Source: Hemileia vastatrix
Taxonomy: Eukaryota; Basidiomycota; Pucciniomycetes; Pucciniales; Zaghouaniaceae
DNA length: 64,000 nucleotides
Reading direction: 5' to 3'
Assembly: GCA_030280995.1 (NCBI GenBank)
Contig: JASXTE010000015.1
Span: forward strand, 434,001-498,000
The position numbers and the translations under genes were made by a program. Under the pieces are notes generated by a model. The model had not been told where the DNA came from. It saw only the letters and a list, made by a program, of their open reading frames with translations, and ran no database searches. Positions 39,811-51,603 of the stretch are shown here, piece by piece; the stretch's first letter is position 1, and each line of letters starts with the position of its first letter.

Positions 39811-40612
39811 ATTATGACTCAATATCGTACTGACCCAAAAGATCAATTGTGCTTGTTTTGTAAATGCCACAACTTCCATTGTACATTCTCTAAACCTCGG
39901 GGGGTATACCTTCTTTAGACCTGCCGGTGACAATTGCTTTAGATACTGCAAAACTTGCAACATCTCTTTAAACCAGAATACTCCTCCGCCTGCTGGTTAT
40001 ATCCACTTTCCACCTAGCTCTACTAGTAGTGCTCCCATAGCTACAACCACTAGTCCCACTATTTCCACTAATAATAATGTTCCTTATGAATCTCCATTGC
40101 TTCCTAGTTTTCCCAGGCGCAAAATATCTATTCAGCCTAGCACTACACCTTCTTCCACTCCAAGCTCTAATGCTTCTATGCGCTCAGGCTCCACTGCAGC
40201 TGCTCCTGACATGGTTACCATTACTTCGCCATCAGCGCACCCACAAAACTTATTAGCAAGTAAGTATCCTTTATTATACTTATGCTTCCTCTACCAGCTG
40301 ACTCTTTTTCAGGCTTCAATGAATCCATCTCCCTGGGATGGGCTCCTATTCCTTTAACCTTTGTCCATTCCATGCAAATATTTTTCCAGACTTTGTCTTA
40401 TATATGACGCTATGTCTCTATCCTACTCTAACACACCAGCTTTTTCTGATGCTGAACTTGAAGCTTGCTATACCCATATAGAAATGATAGGTCAGCTAAT
40501 TAACAAAATCAGCTCATCAACTATTTTTGGATTCCCCGCTGATCCCCGTCGCTTTGTCATGCCTGAAAACTGGAAAGGATATCCTATTAGCTTTCACTCT
40601 GATACTGAATAG
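39811..40612 (+). pseudogene. Antisense six-cysteine gene H-b, frameshifted
   Basis: A second opposite-strand gene in H. From MTQYRTDPKDQ (39814) it shows LCLFCKCHNFHC (C-x2-C-x6-C), a frameshift near 39900, then NCFRYCKTC and a long Ser/Thr/Pro-rich linker with FPRRKISIQP. The last Cys of the motif is lost. An intron candidate GTAAGT to TTTTCAG lies at 40260-40313. The final part (DAELEACYTHIEMIGQLINKIS ... HSDTE) is open to 40612 in another frame. The pair H-a/H-b parallels K-a/K-b. Confidence 0.5.
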
Positions 40613-41219
40613 CCCACTAGCGCTTTTCCTTATGAGCCTCCTCTGTCCATTCTCCCTGTACATAGTCTTTGTATATTTTTCATGCTATGCCTTCACATAA
40701 TCTTTTTAGACATGGCGCTATTTTATTACACCTGTCTTCCATACTTTTAGAGCGTCTAACTTTGCTCCCTCTACTAACTTTAAAAGACTGTAAACCCAAA
40801 AAAAAATCATAAATAAACCTTCATATTGTAAAACTTCACCGCCTTTACTGCGATACAGAGATATACCATGTAAAATAAGAATTGAACTGTAGAGCGCCTC
40901 ATCTATAAATCACTATTCCACTCCTGGTTAGTTAACCCATTAGCTAAATCCCCAGTGTCTTTTGAGCTTACATGATACGCATCTCCTTTAATCCAATTAC
41001 CTATTTTGTCATGTCCCCTCGAATGATGAAAATATAAGATTTCATTTTCCTCTGCACCCTCATCTAAGCGCTTGTGCCAGTTGCCTGTTCAGCCATAGTC
41101 CGCCTAACTTCCAGTTAGCGCCCTCTATCCGTCACAACTGTGTCAAAAAGCCTCCAATGAGCCCTCTTAGAAAAACAAAACTTAACATAACTTGTTAGTT
41201 TAACCTCTTCCTGGAGGTA
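40613..41219 (-). other. H 3' region next to integrase, two stem-loop motifs
   Basis: No gene. Two stem-loop motifs at about 41198-41219 and 41226-41250 (stem CCTC/GAGG, tail AAACTA) lie beside the integrase stop. H carries far fewer copies than K, M or P, and lacks the three larger hairpins. Confidence 0.5.
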
Positions 41220-41457
41220 TTATTCTGGTAGTTTTTCCTCATTCCAGAGGTTATCTTGTATCACTGGAACACCCCTTGGGTAGAATCTTTTGATCTGATC
41301 TGCAGCTATATGTTGCTTCCACTCAGTAGCATCCAATTCCTCCAGTAAATAAGACCCTCCAGTTATCAGCTTTCTTATCCTATATGGACCGTTCCATCTG
41401 TCAGAAAACATCTTGCCCCATTGGCTTTCTAAACTTCTATTATAAACCAAAACCAAA
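41220..41457 (-). CDS. pol: H integrase, last 78 codons
   Basis: VLVYNRSLESQWGKMF, DRWNGPYRIR and LLEELDATEWKQHI, then RFYPRGVPV. It is joined to 50287 across element G: the flanks CCAAA at 41453-41457 and 50287-50291 are the same target, and one copy restores GDLVLVY. Confidence 0.88.
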
Positions 41458-42634
41458 TGTCAGTATAGTCTAGTATATAAGTATGATATAATAGTGTTTA
41501 TTTATGGTCCTACTACTTATTGATAAATTATTTAGTGATTAAACCTCAGGGGAAGGCTAATATAATAGTTATACTCAAATAAAACTCACAATACTTGGAT
41601 TTAAATGCATGCTATTGGTGGAAAATAGATGAATAAAATATAGTTATAGCTTATATAAAGATAATATCAATTTATAATGGCTTTATAATATATTTCTGAA
41701 TGCTAATAATTGTATTGTAGTTTTTGTTTGAGTTGTAGTAATTGAATGATGATAAATAACCGACAAAATACCTTCTTACTTATACCCAAATCCACTGGAG
41801 TGCACAGACCTTAAATCCAGATGATGTCACTGCTATCCCTGGAAATTACAGCACTGTGAGGGCCCATCACCTATCCATGGCGTCCACTTCAAGCAGATTC
41901 AACACCCAGACCTCAAGTAAGGACCCTCCATCACTATTAATGATAACACATATCTATACCATAAATAGAAAATCCAGATAAAAGCAGATACCATAAAGAA
42001 ACAGGTAAAATAAACAATCAAAAAGAGATTTTATGAAACCAAAAGCATATAAAGGAAACAAATAAAATTTCCAAGCCCCCAATAACATCCCCAAGCATCC
42101 ACATTAACCCAGAAATGTCCTTCCAACCCATAAATTTGTAAATAACCATCCAAGGAAGTAAATTAAGTTGTCCAAACTGAGTGTATGCGCCTGATATAGA
42201 TGTCTATGCTTCTGTAGGCGTTGTGAGTCCACTGATTTCGTACATATGACCTAAAATAAGCAGAAAAACAAAGGTTATAGGCTATTAAGGGGCTAAAACC
42301 GACTTATATACCTAAGTATACATAATATACTGGATATTTCACTGAATATGAGATTTATCTATACATATAAGCTTATGTATGTCAATAATTACTTCATATC
42401 ACTTAAGATAAGTATATTACGACTCCATTAACACCTTAATAAGTATTATTAGGCTATGGATAAGCTATTTAAACTACTATAAGTTATATAATAGAATAAT
42501 AATTATATATATATATAATATAATAATATATATTATTATTTTAACCTTATTTTTGAGATATAAGCTTAATTTACTTAAGTTTATCTTATTTTAGGCATAA
42601 GAAACACTCAGTCCTAGGGATATCTATGCTGACA
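41458..42634 (-). repeat. G 3' LTR
   Basis: 1177 bases; inverted ends TGTCAG/CTGACA. Preceded on the sense strand by GGGGTGAGGGAG (42635-42646), the polypurine tract. Confidence 0.95.
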
Positions 42635-42646
42635 CTCCCTCACCCC
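42635..42646 (-). promoter_or_regulatory. G polypurine tract
   Basis: Sense GGGGTGAGGGAG directly before the LTR, following a run of T. It serves as plus-strand primer. The rest of 42647-42793 is AT-rich 3' untranslated sequence. Confidence 0.85.
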
Positions 42647-42793
42647 AAAAAAATAAAAAAAAATGTTAAAACATTTTAATTAAAAGTATGGAGTGAAATT
42701 AGAAAAAATAAAAATATTTTTTATAATACATATACTAAATAAACAGTATTATTTTGATTTAAATTTTTTCAAGAGATTTTTAAGGTCAGAGAT

Positions 42794-42985
42794 TTAATTT
42801 TCTGGAATCCACTGGTCATATTTACTTGATTTATTTTTAAATCTTAATAGATACTCAACTCTCTTTTCTTTAGTAAGGTGTCTCTTTTTAAGTATCTTTT
42901 CAATTTCTGCCTTTTCAACTATTTCTTCAGGTTGCTGTTCATGCCTTCCTGATCTTCTTGGAAATAGAGCAGTATCATTAGAATG
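42794..42985 (-). CDS. pol: G chromodomain at the integrase C-terminus
   Basis: The minus strand reads RRSGRHEQQPEEIVEKAEIE, then KILKKRHLTKEKRVEYLLRF, then KNKSSKYDQWIPEN and a stop at 42794. The aromatic and acidic pattern (EYLLRFKN ... YDQWIPEN) is that of a chromodomain. It is one frame off the integrase ORF at 42978. Chromodomains of chromoviruses direct insertion to modified histones; none is seen in K, H, M or P. Confidence 0.78.
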   Translation of the reverse strand, partial: HSNDTALFPRRSGRHEQQPEEIVEKAEIEKILKKRHLTKEKRVEYLLRFKNKSSKYDQWIPEN

Positions 42986-44103
42986 GTATGGTTATTATAA
43001 GAGAAAAAGGAAATACTGGATGTTTTCTATCATATGGTGCATATAGAATAACCTCAACAGCATTATTACCAACCATCTTTTTAACTACAAATGGTCCAAT
43101 AAATGGATCCTTCAATTTAACATTACCATTTAAATTGAAATGTAGTGTTGAAATAAGGACTTCATCACCCTCTTTGAACATTTGTTCTTTATGGGCTTTA
43201 TCCCATCTTTTCTTCTCATACTCAAACACCTTATTTATACATTCTTGAGCATGTTTTCTGCATAATTCTTGCATCTGAAGAAAAGATTTAGTACCTGGAT
43301 GGATATCCAATCTAGGTAACTTATTAAGTGTTTTAGAAGGGGTATTAGGTACATAACCCAACCATTACTCAAATGGCTTCTTGCCATTGACAGAATGTAC
43401 TGTACTATTGTATGCAAATTCTAAACCTGGGATAAGGGTTACCCAATCATGCCTGAATTTGTCATTGTCTTTAAAATTAAGACCAAAAGCACAAAATCTT
43501 CTTATCATATCTTCTAAAGTTTTTATCATTCTTTCTGCTAGCCCATAAGTTTGTGGATGGTGTGCTGTAGAAAGTTTCAATTGACACCCTGAAACATCCA
43601 TAAGTGATGTCCAGAAATCAGAAGTGAATTTAGGATCTCTTTCAAAAACTATTGCTTTGGGGAAACCTGCTATATTTAAAATTTGTGTCCACCATAAAAA
43701 AGCTAAGTCCTTTTCAGAAACCTCTTTGTGGGTAGGAATAAATTTACACATTTTTGTAAATCTATCTACAATTACCCAGCAGGATTTATAACTCTTATGC
43801 CCTCCTATTGGAAAACCTGTTACAAAGTCCATGTTAATAATTTCCCATGGAGCTTTTGGTTGCTCAATTTCTTGTAATAAACCAGCTCTTTTGCTTGTTA
43901 ATCTTTTAGATTTTTTACAAGAATCACATGTTTCAACATATTTCTGAACATCCTCAGACATGTTAATCCACCAAGCTGTGTTTTTTACTCTGGTTAATGT
44001 TTTATGGTAGTCAAAATGACCTGCTTATATATTCATGACATATACTTAACATTAACTCCTTCATTGAAGGGGGAATCACAATTAAATTACTTAATTTTTT
44101 TCT
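42978..44103 (-). pseudogene. pol: G integrase
   Basis: Zinc-binding part HEYI, GHFDYHKT and TCDSCKKSKR (43900-44040; one shift near 44026). Core: IINMDFVTGFP (first Asp), second-Asp region IVFERDPKFTSDFW, then HHPQTYGLAERMIKTLE with the Glu. Tail: FKEGDEVLISTLHFNLNG and KDPFIGPFVVKKMVGNNAVEV. A stop near 43363 splits it in two ORFs. Typical length for a chromovirus integrase. Confidence 0.88.
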
Positions 44104-46365
44104 TTAATATATAAAACCATCCTCAATGGAAAATTTTCCTTTTTCTAATGCCTCTTTATACTTATTTGGTAATGTTTTTATTAAAACATTCATTGAAGCA
44201 TTAGATGGATCATTTAATATTGTAGTGAGTTTACTCAAGTCAGGATCTGAATTATAATTATCAAGAATTGATTGCATAAATTCATCCTCAAGATCTACAA
44301 TATAAATGCCATAAATGTTAATAATCTCTGACTCAGGAACATAAGCAGGATTATCATCATTATTAGGCAGAGGTACTCTAGATAAAAGATCTACATTAGA
44401 GTGCAAGGTTCCTGCTCTATGTGTAATAGTCATCCGTCCTCTGTATTCTTGTACATCTAATTTCCATCTAAACATGTGTCTATTAGGAGTTTTCATGTTT
44501 AAGAGTGACTTAACTGCACTACAGTCAGTTATTAACCCAAATTTTTGGTCTTCAAGGTAATAATGTACCTTCTCAAGAGCCCAAACTACTGCCAAACATT
44601 CAAGTTGAGTAGCACCATATTTCAATTCACTACTTCTCAGAGTACGTGAAATATAGCAGATTACTACTTCTGACATTTTCTCTTCAATAAGTTGTTTTTG
44701 ATGCAAAGCAGCACCCAGACCAATAAAACTTGCATCTGTATATAATACAAAAGGTAATTGGAAATCTGGTAGTCCCAAGATAGGAGCTGTCATTAAACAT
44801 TCTTTCAACTTATCAAGAGCCTGTTGTCTTTCATTATTCCAAATGAAAGCTTCTGATTTCTTTATCAGTGTGGTCAATGGTTCAGCAATTGATTGGTAGT
44901 TTTTTATATATTGTCTATAATAACCACACATTCCAAGAAAAGATTGTAAATCCTTTAAATTTTGAGGAATGCCAATATTCTTTATTGCAGCCACTTTATT
45001 TTGGTCTACACATATTTGTAAGCCAGATACAATATGACCAAGCACTTTTAAAGATTCAAACCCAAATTTACATTTTTTCAATGCAAGGGTCATTTTTATT
45101 TCATCCATTTTCTGAAATACCTTCTTTAAATGGATTAAGTGTTCATAATAAGTTTTAGAGAACACTATGATGTCATCAATGTATACCATTAACCATACCT
45201 CAATCATTTCATTATGGAATGTTATATCCATTAACTTCTGAAATACTGATGGAGCATTTTTTGGTCCAAATGGCATTCTGACATACTTATAATTTCCCAT
45301 GTGTGTTGTTATAAGCAAAAGGTTCTGTGAATTCTTTTCAACAGGAATTTGATGGTACCCTTTATTTCCATCTAGGCAACTTATATATTTAGCACCTTTA
45401 AGGGTAGCATGTATAGAGGCAATCCTTGGCAAGGGATAAATATCATCTACTGTAAATGTATTTAATGCTCTATAATCACCGCACAGTCTTGCTTTATCTT
45501 GTTCATAAGAAATTAGCACTGGTGATATTACACAATATTTTGGTGTAGTTTCAACCTTCTCAAGAATGTTCATATTCAATAACATCTTAATATTATCCTC
45601 TATGATTTGTGAAGCAGGGTATGGTTTCTTTTTATGACTAGCAGGAATATTATCCATATCACAGGCTAAACTAATCTTCATTTCATGATCTTTTACAAGG
45701 CCAAGTTCATTGGTACCATGTGCAAAAGCCATTGGAAATGCTTTAATTAATTCCAAAATATTATTTTTCTCAGCTTTACTTATCTGAGTGCCAAATGATG
45801 CTTTTGAAATTTCTGTTTCCAGAAGTTCCATCTCATTGAATTCTCTTCCTTTACACGGGGAGTTTGTTACTGACTCAATGTGTAAGACTGTGTTAAAAGA
45901 ATTTATTTTAATTTTCCTTTTACCATTCATGCCAATTGTAAAATTTTTATTAGCAGGGTCTAATTTCACACCAAATTTAGTCAGAATATCATTTCCAATG
46001 ATAAAACAGTTACTACAGTTAGTATTATCCATTACTACAAAGTCACAAGTTACCCTTACATAACCATGTTGATGTTTAAAGAAAACAGCAGCTTTGTATT
46101 TACCAATGGGGTGTAGCACTGATCCAAAACCTCCCCAATTTTTACTTTGAAGTGGTTCAAGCTTAGACTTATATTCACTATCAATTTTCTGTAATGTATT
46201 AGTGGAAACAACAGAACCAGCAGCTCCTGTGTCCAGTACTATATTAACATTTTCACCAGAAATGATAGCTGGAACCGTGATAGGTGTCATTCTAAATTTA
46301 TCAGCTTGTATATCCTTAATGATTTCAGCATCCTCAAAATTCATTAAAGATTCATTTGAGTCCAT
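44104..46365 (-). CDS. pol: G protease, reverse transcriptase and RNase H
   Basis: A 753-codon open frame. Protease VNIVLDTGAAGSVVS (about residues 36-50, catalytic DTG) and CFIIGNDIL. RT: ARLCGDYRALNTFT, CLDGNKGYHQIPVE (Asp), MPFGPKNAPSVFQKLMD and VYIDDIIVFSKT (YIDD). RNase H: LYTDASFIGLGAALHQ, QLECLAVVWALEKV, LITDCSAVKSL. Active-site residues are all present, so this may be the best preserved pol here. It starts in a fresh Met after the gag stop, probably by shift from Gag. Confidence 0.93.
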   Translation of the reverse strand: MDSNESLMNFEDAEIIKDIQADKFRMTPITVPAIISGENVNIVLDTGAAGSVVSTNTLQKIDSEYKSKLEPLQSKNWGGFGSVLHPIGKYKAAVFFKHQHGYVRVTCDFVVMDNTNCSNCFIIGNDILTKFGVKLDPANKNFTIGMNGKRKIKINSFNTVLHIESVTNSPCKGREFNEMELLETEISKASFGTQISKAEKNNILELIKAFPMAFAHGTNELGLVKDHEMKISLACDMDNIPASHKKKPYPASQIIEDNIKMLLNMNILEKVETTPKYCVISPVLISYEQDKARLCGDYRALNTFTVDDIYPLPRIASIHATLKGAKYISCLDGNKGYHQIPVEKNSQNLLLITTHMGNYKYVRMPFGPKNAPSVFQKLMDITFHNEMIEVWLMVYIDDIIVFSKTYYEHLIHLKKVFQKMDEIKMTLALKKCKFGFESLKVLGHIVSGLQICVDQNKVAAIKNIGIPQNLKDLQSFLGMCGYYRQYIKNYQSIAEPLTTLIKKSEAFIWNNERQQALDKLKECLMTAPILGLPDFQLPFVLYTDASFIGLGAALHQKQLIEEKMSEVVICYISRTLRSSELKYGATQLECLAVVWALEKVHYYLEDQKFGLITDCSAVKSLLNMKTPNRHMFRWKLDVQEYRGRMTITHRAGTLHSNVDLLSRVPLPNNDDNPAYVPESEIINIYGIYIVDLEDEFMQSILDNYNSDPDLSKLTTILNDPSNASMNVLIKTLPNKYKEALEKGKFSIEDGFIY

Positions 46366-46369
46366 ATTT

Positions 46370-46992
46370 AATATTGGATTTCAAAGATGGACAAATCATC
46401 TTCCAACATACAGACTTCATTTTCATCACTATATGAGACATTGCTGTCATAATCACTTGATTCTTTACTTTTTTCAGTTTCAGTTTCGGATTCACATTGA
46501 TTTTCAACAATATTTATGTTTTTCTCACATTTGTGACCTTTTATCCAAGGTTTGTTACACTTATAACAAGTATTTGTTTCATACTTTTTAGGTAATACAG
46601 GTGCAGTAGGTTTTTTCTGCTTCTCCTGAAGTGTTTTTGAATTCTGAATTTTTACAGGTTCAACATTTTTTTATAAGTGGAATACCTTGATTCATACTTA
46701 TGGTTTAATAATATTTCATTGCAAATATTAATAAAGTCAGAATATTCAGTAACATTTAATTTTCTAGCTACAACAATGTCTCTGACAGATATAGGTAATT
46801 TATATATTATCTTATTTTCCATAAGTTAAAATCCATATGAGGCTCAATGGCTTTTAATATTTTATTTAAATTCATTAAAAATACCATAGGTTTGTCACCA
46901 TTCAACGGATTATACCTAGTCTTCTCATAAAGTCTTTGTTGAGTAAGCCTGAATTTAGAACCTCCAAATTGTTTTTCAATAAGTTGTTTCCA
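46370..46992 (-). pseudogene. gag: G Gag C-terminal part with CCHC knuckle
   Basis: The minus strand carries CYKCNKPWIKGHKCE (about 46527-46571), a complete C-x2-C-x4-H-x4-C type nucleocapsid knuckle, in a Lys/Glu-rich setting. It is separated from the capsid ORF by stops and shifts at 46993 and near 46670 and 46825. Confidence 0.7.
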
Positions 46993-48060
46993 TTAAGCCC
47001 AAGAGTAATCTTTACCCTCACTCAATACAGCTTCAAACCATAATAAAGCAACATCCTTAAATAAAGAAATTAATTTTGATGTTATTTCTTCATCTGGTAA
47101 CTTATATGAGAATTTCAAGTTGTCAATTCTTTGAATAAAATGTTGCCAATCAGAGCTGGCTTCCCCATCATAAGTTGGGTACTGATCAATCTTAGGCCAG
47201 TTTTTTTGATTGGATTGTATCTCACTAATCTTAGGTAAATTCAACAACTCATTCACTTTTGATAAATGGTCTTGTATTTCCTCCTGTACGGATTTGTGAC
47301 TTACATTTTCAGATTTGACACTACCACCAGATGGTTTTAATTGTGGTTGTATAGGGAAGGAATGAGATTCACTCTTGCCAATGAAAGGATTATTATTATA
47401 TTGATTATACTTATGATTATCCTGGTTCATTAGTAGATTGGCAGTTTCAATCTCAACTTTAGTTAATCTTTGTAGCAACTCAGAGACACTTTGATTTGTC
47501 TGGGCAAAAGATAACTTAGTTCTTGATTCAGTTTTCAATAAATGTGTTTCATACAATTTTTCTAACTCACAGAATTTGTTTGAAAGTTTATTATATTTAT
47601 TACTCAATGAATCATATTTAAGAGTTAGAGACAAATTTTCTTTCTCTAATTCTTTGTTATGTGTTGCTAATTGAGAAATGTTTAATGTCAAGGATGAAAT
47701 TGTATCACTAGTGAGCTTAACTGTTTGTTCCTCACAATCAGACATTCTATTCCACAATGCTGAAACAATTCTATGGACAGTTGAATTATTGTTAAAATAT
47801 TCCATGTCTTCCTTTTCAATTCTCTCACTCTCCTGTGAACTTCTCATCTCACTAGTAGGTGGTGGCAACTGAGGGTTAACTGTTTTATCATTATAAATAG
47901 TACTGTTATTGTGGACAAAAGACAAGTCAGGTGTATCTACTCTAAAACCTAAATTTCTTAAATCCTCCTCTTTTTTTTGCACAGATTTAACATCAATAGG
48001 ATTACCTATATTGTAATTATCAGTATTGTGTTCAATCTGAGAGGGTAATCTACTTACCAT
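46993..48060 (-). CDS. gag: G Gag: coiled coil and capsid
   Basis: 355 codons from ATG 48060. Residues about 95-190 form a long coiled coil (NKELEKENLSLTLKYDSLSN, NKFCELEKLYETHLL). Residues about 290-355 look like the start of a Ty3-type capsid (WPKIDQYPTYDGEASSDWQH, KLISLFKDVALLWFE). It assembles particles. The start overlaps the stop of the upstream ORF in the string ATGGTAA. Confidence 0.75.
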   Translation of the reverse strand: MVSRLPSQIEHNTDNYNIGNPIDVKSVQKKEEDLRNLGFRVDTPDLSFVHNNSTIYNDKTVNPQLPPPTSEMRSSQESERIEKEDMEYFNNNSTVHRIVSALWNRMSDCEEQTVKLTSDTISSLTLNISQLATHNKELEKENLSLTLKYDSLSNKYNKLSNKFCELEKLYETHLLKTESRTKLSFAQTNQSVSELLQRLTKVEIETANLLMNQDNHKYNQYNNNPFIGKSESHSFPIQPQLKPSGGSVKSENVSHKSVQEEIQDHLSKVNELLNLPKISEIQSNQKNWPKIDQYPTYDGEASSDWQHFIQRIDNLKFSYKLPDEEITSKLISLFKDVALLWFEAVLSEGKDYSWA

Positions 48061-48515
48061 GGGATAGATGCCAGTCCTGATTTTTGGTGCTTTTTTCCTT
48101 TGTAAGGGTGAACTGAGGAAGTCAGATGAGGTGGTGGATCACTGTTGCAACTGTGGCTGGTCTATTGTTGATGGAATCAGTCTCATTTCCATTTGTCTAC
48201 CAGGATTTTCTCCTGGGAGTGAGTTGACCCGCCTGGGGTAGGGGGTTGCTGACTTGACTGACTGGGCTGTCCTCCCTTTAGCTCTGCAAACGCCTGATTC
48301 ATCTGCTGAAACCCTACCTTGCAATTGTTTTGCAATTGCTCTACCTCTTTGAATATGAGTGATTTGGATTCTTCCAACTTCAGAACCTGTTTGGCCAGGT
48401 GGGACAGTTGATCCTGAAGAGGAGGAGACATCTTTTTTATAGTTATCTTTTTTAAGAGGGCTTCCTTTTCCTCTATACTCATGCTTTCTGCTTAGGGGTA
48501 TTGTTGACCCTCCAT
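48056..48515 (-). pseudogene. G upstream coiled-coil ORF, with stops
   Basis: Equivalent to the intact G2 ORF at 481-942. Here a TAA follows QQYP (Pro-Gln changed), and a Trp codon after KWK is a TGA, leaving 48183-48482 open. The heptad region QLSHLAKQVLKLEESKS is conserved with G2. Confidence 0.6.
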
Positions 48516-49110
48516 GGTGATGTCCTGGAAAGTTTTTGTTAGGTTTAGACCTGGTATTATAAGCAGGCTTTTCACTTACACTGTCCTGAGGAGCACTTAT
48601 ATTGTTAAGAATGACAATATTTCACGTCTACAGAAAGGAAAAACTTTATGTTATTAGTAGACAAAAGATATTAGCAATGTTATTACTAATAAAAAAGCAA
48701 TGGAGCTAACCATGAATTTATATCTTTATTTATTTAAATAAATTATAAGAAAAATTCAAAAAAATCTGTTAAAAATATAATAATAAGTTCAACTAGACCT
48801 TTATAATGGTGAATAAGTATCTTAACAAGCTTTAAGCAAATACCAATTTAATTGGGTGTTATATTGGTGTTCAAATACCAAGTGAAATTTGGTTTATATT
48901 GGGTACAGTTACTACTGTAAATACCTAATTTTTATTATAAAAAATTAGTACAATTATTCTAAGGGTTCTTTTCCGCAATCACTGAGTTATGATGACCCAC
49001 TAATATGCAGAAGACCCAAATATTTGGTTATTTTGAGCTGTACTAAGGTAAAAATCATGTCCCAAGGCTTATACTAAATAATAAGTAAAATATAAGGAAA
49101 GACCCCCAAT
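48516..49110 (-). other. G leader with primer-binding region
   Basis: No gene; same features as 943-1538 (CCAATTTAATTGG palindrome, AAATACCAA near-repeats, ATTGGGGGTCTTTCC after the LTR). Confidence 0.55.
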
Positions 49111-50286
49111 TGTCAGTATAGTCTAGTATATAAGTATGATATAATAGTTTTTATTTATGGTCCTACTACTTATTAATAAATAATTTAGTGATTAAACCTC
49201 AGGGGAAGACTAATATAATAGTTATACTCAAATAAAACTCACAATACTTGGATTTAAATGCGTGCTATTGGTTGAAAATAGATGAATAAAATATAGTTAT
49301 AGCTTATATAAAGATAATATCAATTTATAATGGCTTTATAATATATTTCTGAATGCTAATAATTGTATTGTAGTGTTTTTTTAGTTTTAGTAATTGAATG
49401 ATGATAAATAACCGTCAAAATCCCTTCTTACTTATACCCAAATCTACTGGAGTGCACAGACCTTCAATCCAGATGATGTCACTGCTATCCCTGGCAATTA
49501 CAGAACTTTGAGGGCCCATCACCTCCCCATGGCTTCCACTTCAAGTGGATTCGACACCCAGACCTCCAGTAAGGACCCTCCATCACTATTAATGATAACA
49601 CAGATCTATACCATAAATAGAAAATCCAGATAAAAGCGGATACCATAAAGAAACAGGTAAAATAAACAATCAAAAAAAGATTTAATGAAACCAAAAGCAT
49701 ATAAAGGAAAAAAATAAAATTTCCAAGCCCCCAATAACATCCCCAAGCATCCACATTAACCCAGAAATGTCCTTCCAACCCATAAATCCATGAATAACCA
49801 TCCAAGGAAGTAAATGAAGTTGTCCAAACTGAGTGTGTGCGCCTGATATAGATGTCTATGCTTCTGTAGGCATTGTGAGTCCACTGATTTCATCCATATG
49901 ACCTAAAATAAGCAGAAAAACAAAGGTTATAGGCTATTAAGGGGCTAAAACCGACTTATATACCTAAATATACATAATATACTGGATATTTCACTGAATA
50001 TGAGATTTATCTATACATATAAGCTTATGTATGTCAATAATTACTTCATATCACTTAAGATAAGTATATTATGACTCCATTAACACCTTAATAAGTATTA
50101 TTAGGCTATGGATAAGCTATTTAAACTACTATAAGTTATATAATAGAATAATAATTATATATATATATAATATAATAATATATATTATTACATTAACCTT
50201 ATTTTTAAGATATTAGCTTAATTTACTTAAGGCTATCATATTTTAAGCATAAGAAATACTCAGTCATAGGGATATCTAGGCTGACA
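49111..50286 (-). repeat. G 5' LTR
   Basis: 1176 bases with TGTCAG/CTGACA ends, flanked on the right by CCAAA (50287-50291). Confidence 0.95.
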
Positions 50287-51568
50287 CCAAATCTCCTGAA
50301 TTCAATGGCTTCCTTAACCTATGCGCTAAACGCTCATCCCAATATTTAACTGACTTGTCACGGATCTGCATCATTCTTTCATACGCCTTCTCCACAAACT
50401 TGTCTTTCCTTTAAAGCTGTGCTACCCTCGCTAGAATTAAATCTTCAGTCCAGCGCACTTGATCCCAGTCACATCCTAGAAATTATCCAGCCTCCAGATT
50501 AATAGGTAATACCGCCCTTTGACCAAACATCAGTTCATATGGTGAAAACCCTGTTGTCCTTTTAACTTAAATCGTGTCCGCAAATAAAAATAATGGCAAA
50601 TAGTTCTTCCATTTTGCCCCATTATTTCCACATAGTTTAACTAGCGCATCTTTTATAAATTGATGCCCTCTTTCTACCATTCCCTCTGCTTCAGGATAAT
50701 ATGGTGTTGCAACTCGTAACTTTGCGCCAATACCTTTTACTACCTCTTGGAATTCTCCAGCAAATTCAGCGCCACCATCTAAGGTTACCATCTTCATTAT
50801 CCCATACCTGTAAGTCCATTCTTTCTTCAAAAATTCAGCTACATTACTCGCCTTGATATTTACCAACAGCACTGCTTCAATCCATCCTGATAGATCATCC
50901 CTGGCTACTACCAAGTATTTAAAATGTCCTTCTTTTATATGAACTGCATCTAAACTGACCCTACCAAAAACAGTATCTTTGCCCGTCCCTCTTCCTTTCT
51001 CTTTTGGCTTTCTGTAACTCCTGCGCTGACATTCAGGACAAGAATTAACCCAATCTCTTACTTCATTTTTCATATTGGGCCACCAGAATCTTTCCCTAAC
51101 TCTGCCATACGTCTCATCTTGACCTCTATGTCCTAAATTCTCATGTAACTCACTGAGTATCTTCTCCTTCCCTTCCCTAGTTTGAACAACTAACTGAGGG
51201 GACAAAGCTCGATTCTTCCATAACTTCCCATTTTTAATGAAATAACCTTTAGCGCGCTTCTTAATGTTGGGCCAACCCTTTTTATTGCAAAAATCTGGTC
51301 GACTACTACCTTCCAAATATAACCTTAACAACTCTACTCCTTCATCAGTAGATGCGTCGTCTTCAGAATACTCCCCTTCTTTGAGATGAGTACTACTATC
51401 TTGACTTCCCCTTGAATCATCTTCATCATCTGACTCTTCCACTACTTGGCCTTGCGCACTTCTTGTCGCTACATTAGCTTCAGCGTGCCCTAAATCCAGT
51501 TGCAGACTACCCTTGCTACAAACATCATCATCAATATCCATTTTTATGTCTCTACGGACCTTCCGCAT
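50287..51568 (-). pseudogene. pol: H integrase, N-terminal zinc and DDE core
   Basis: An open frame at 50567-51568, then shifts toward 50287. An acidic linker (ESDDEDDSRGSQDSS) leads into HENLGHRGQDETYG and NSCPECQRRSY (HHCC), then SLDAVHIKEG, TLDGGAEF and PEAEGMVERGHQ (D, D, E all present). After a stop near 50566 come TTGFSPYELMFGQ and AVLPINLEA, where K was hit by H itself, and the break at GDL caused by G. Confidence 0.85.
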
Positions 51569-51603
51569 TACTAGTTTATTGTCATCACAGACAATACTGC
51601 CTG

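Larger units (their letters stand above)
41458..50286 (-). mobile_element. Chromovirus-type Ty3/gypsy element G, full length
   Basis: 8829 bases with LTRs TGTCAG...CTGACA and a perfect five-base duplication CCAAA. Order on the minus strand: leader, coiled-coil ORF, gag with CCHC knuckle, protease-RT-RNase H, integrase, chromodomain. The only chromodomain element in the window. The two LTRs are close but not identical, so it is not brand new. The ORFs have frameshifts. Confidence 0.95.
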
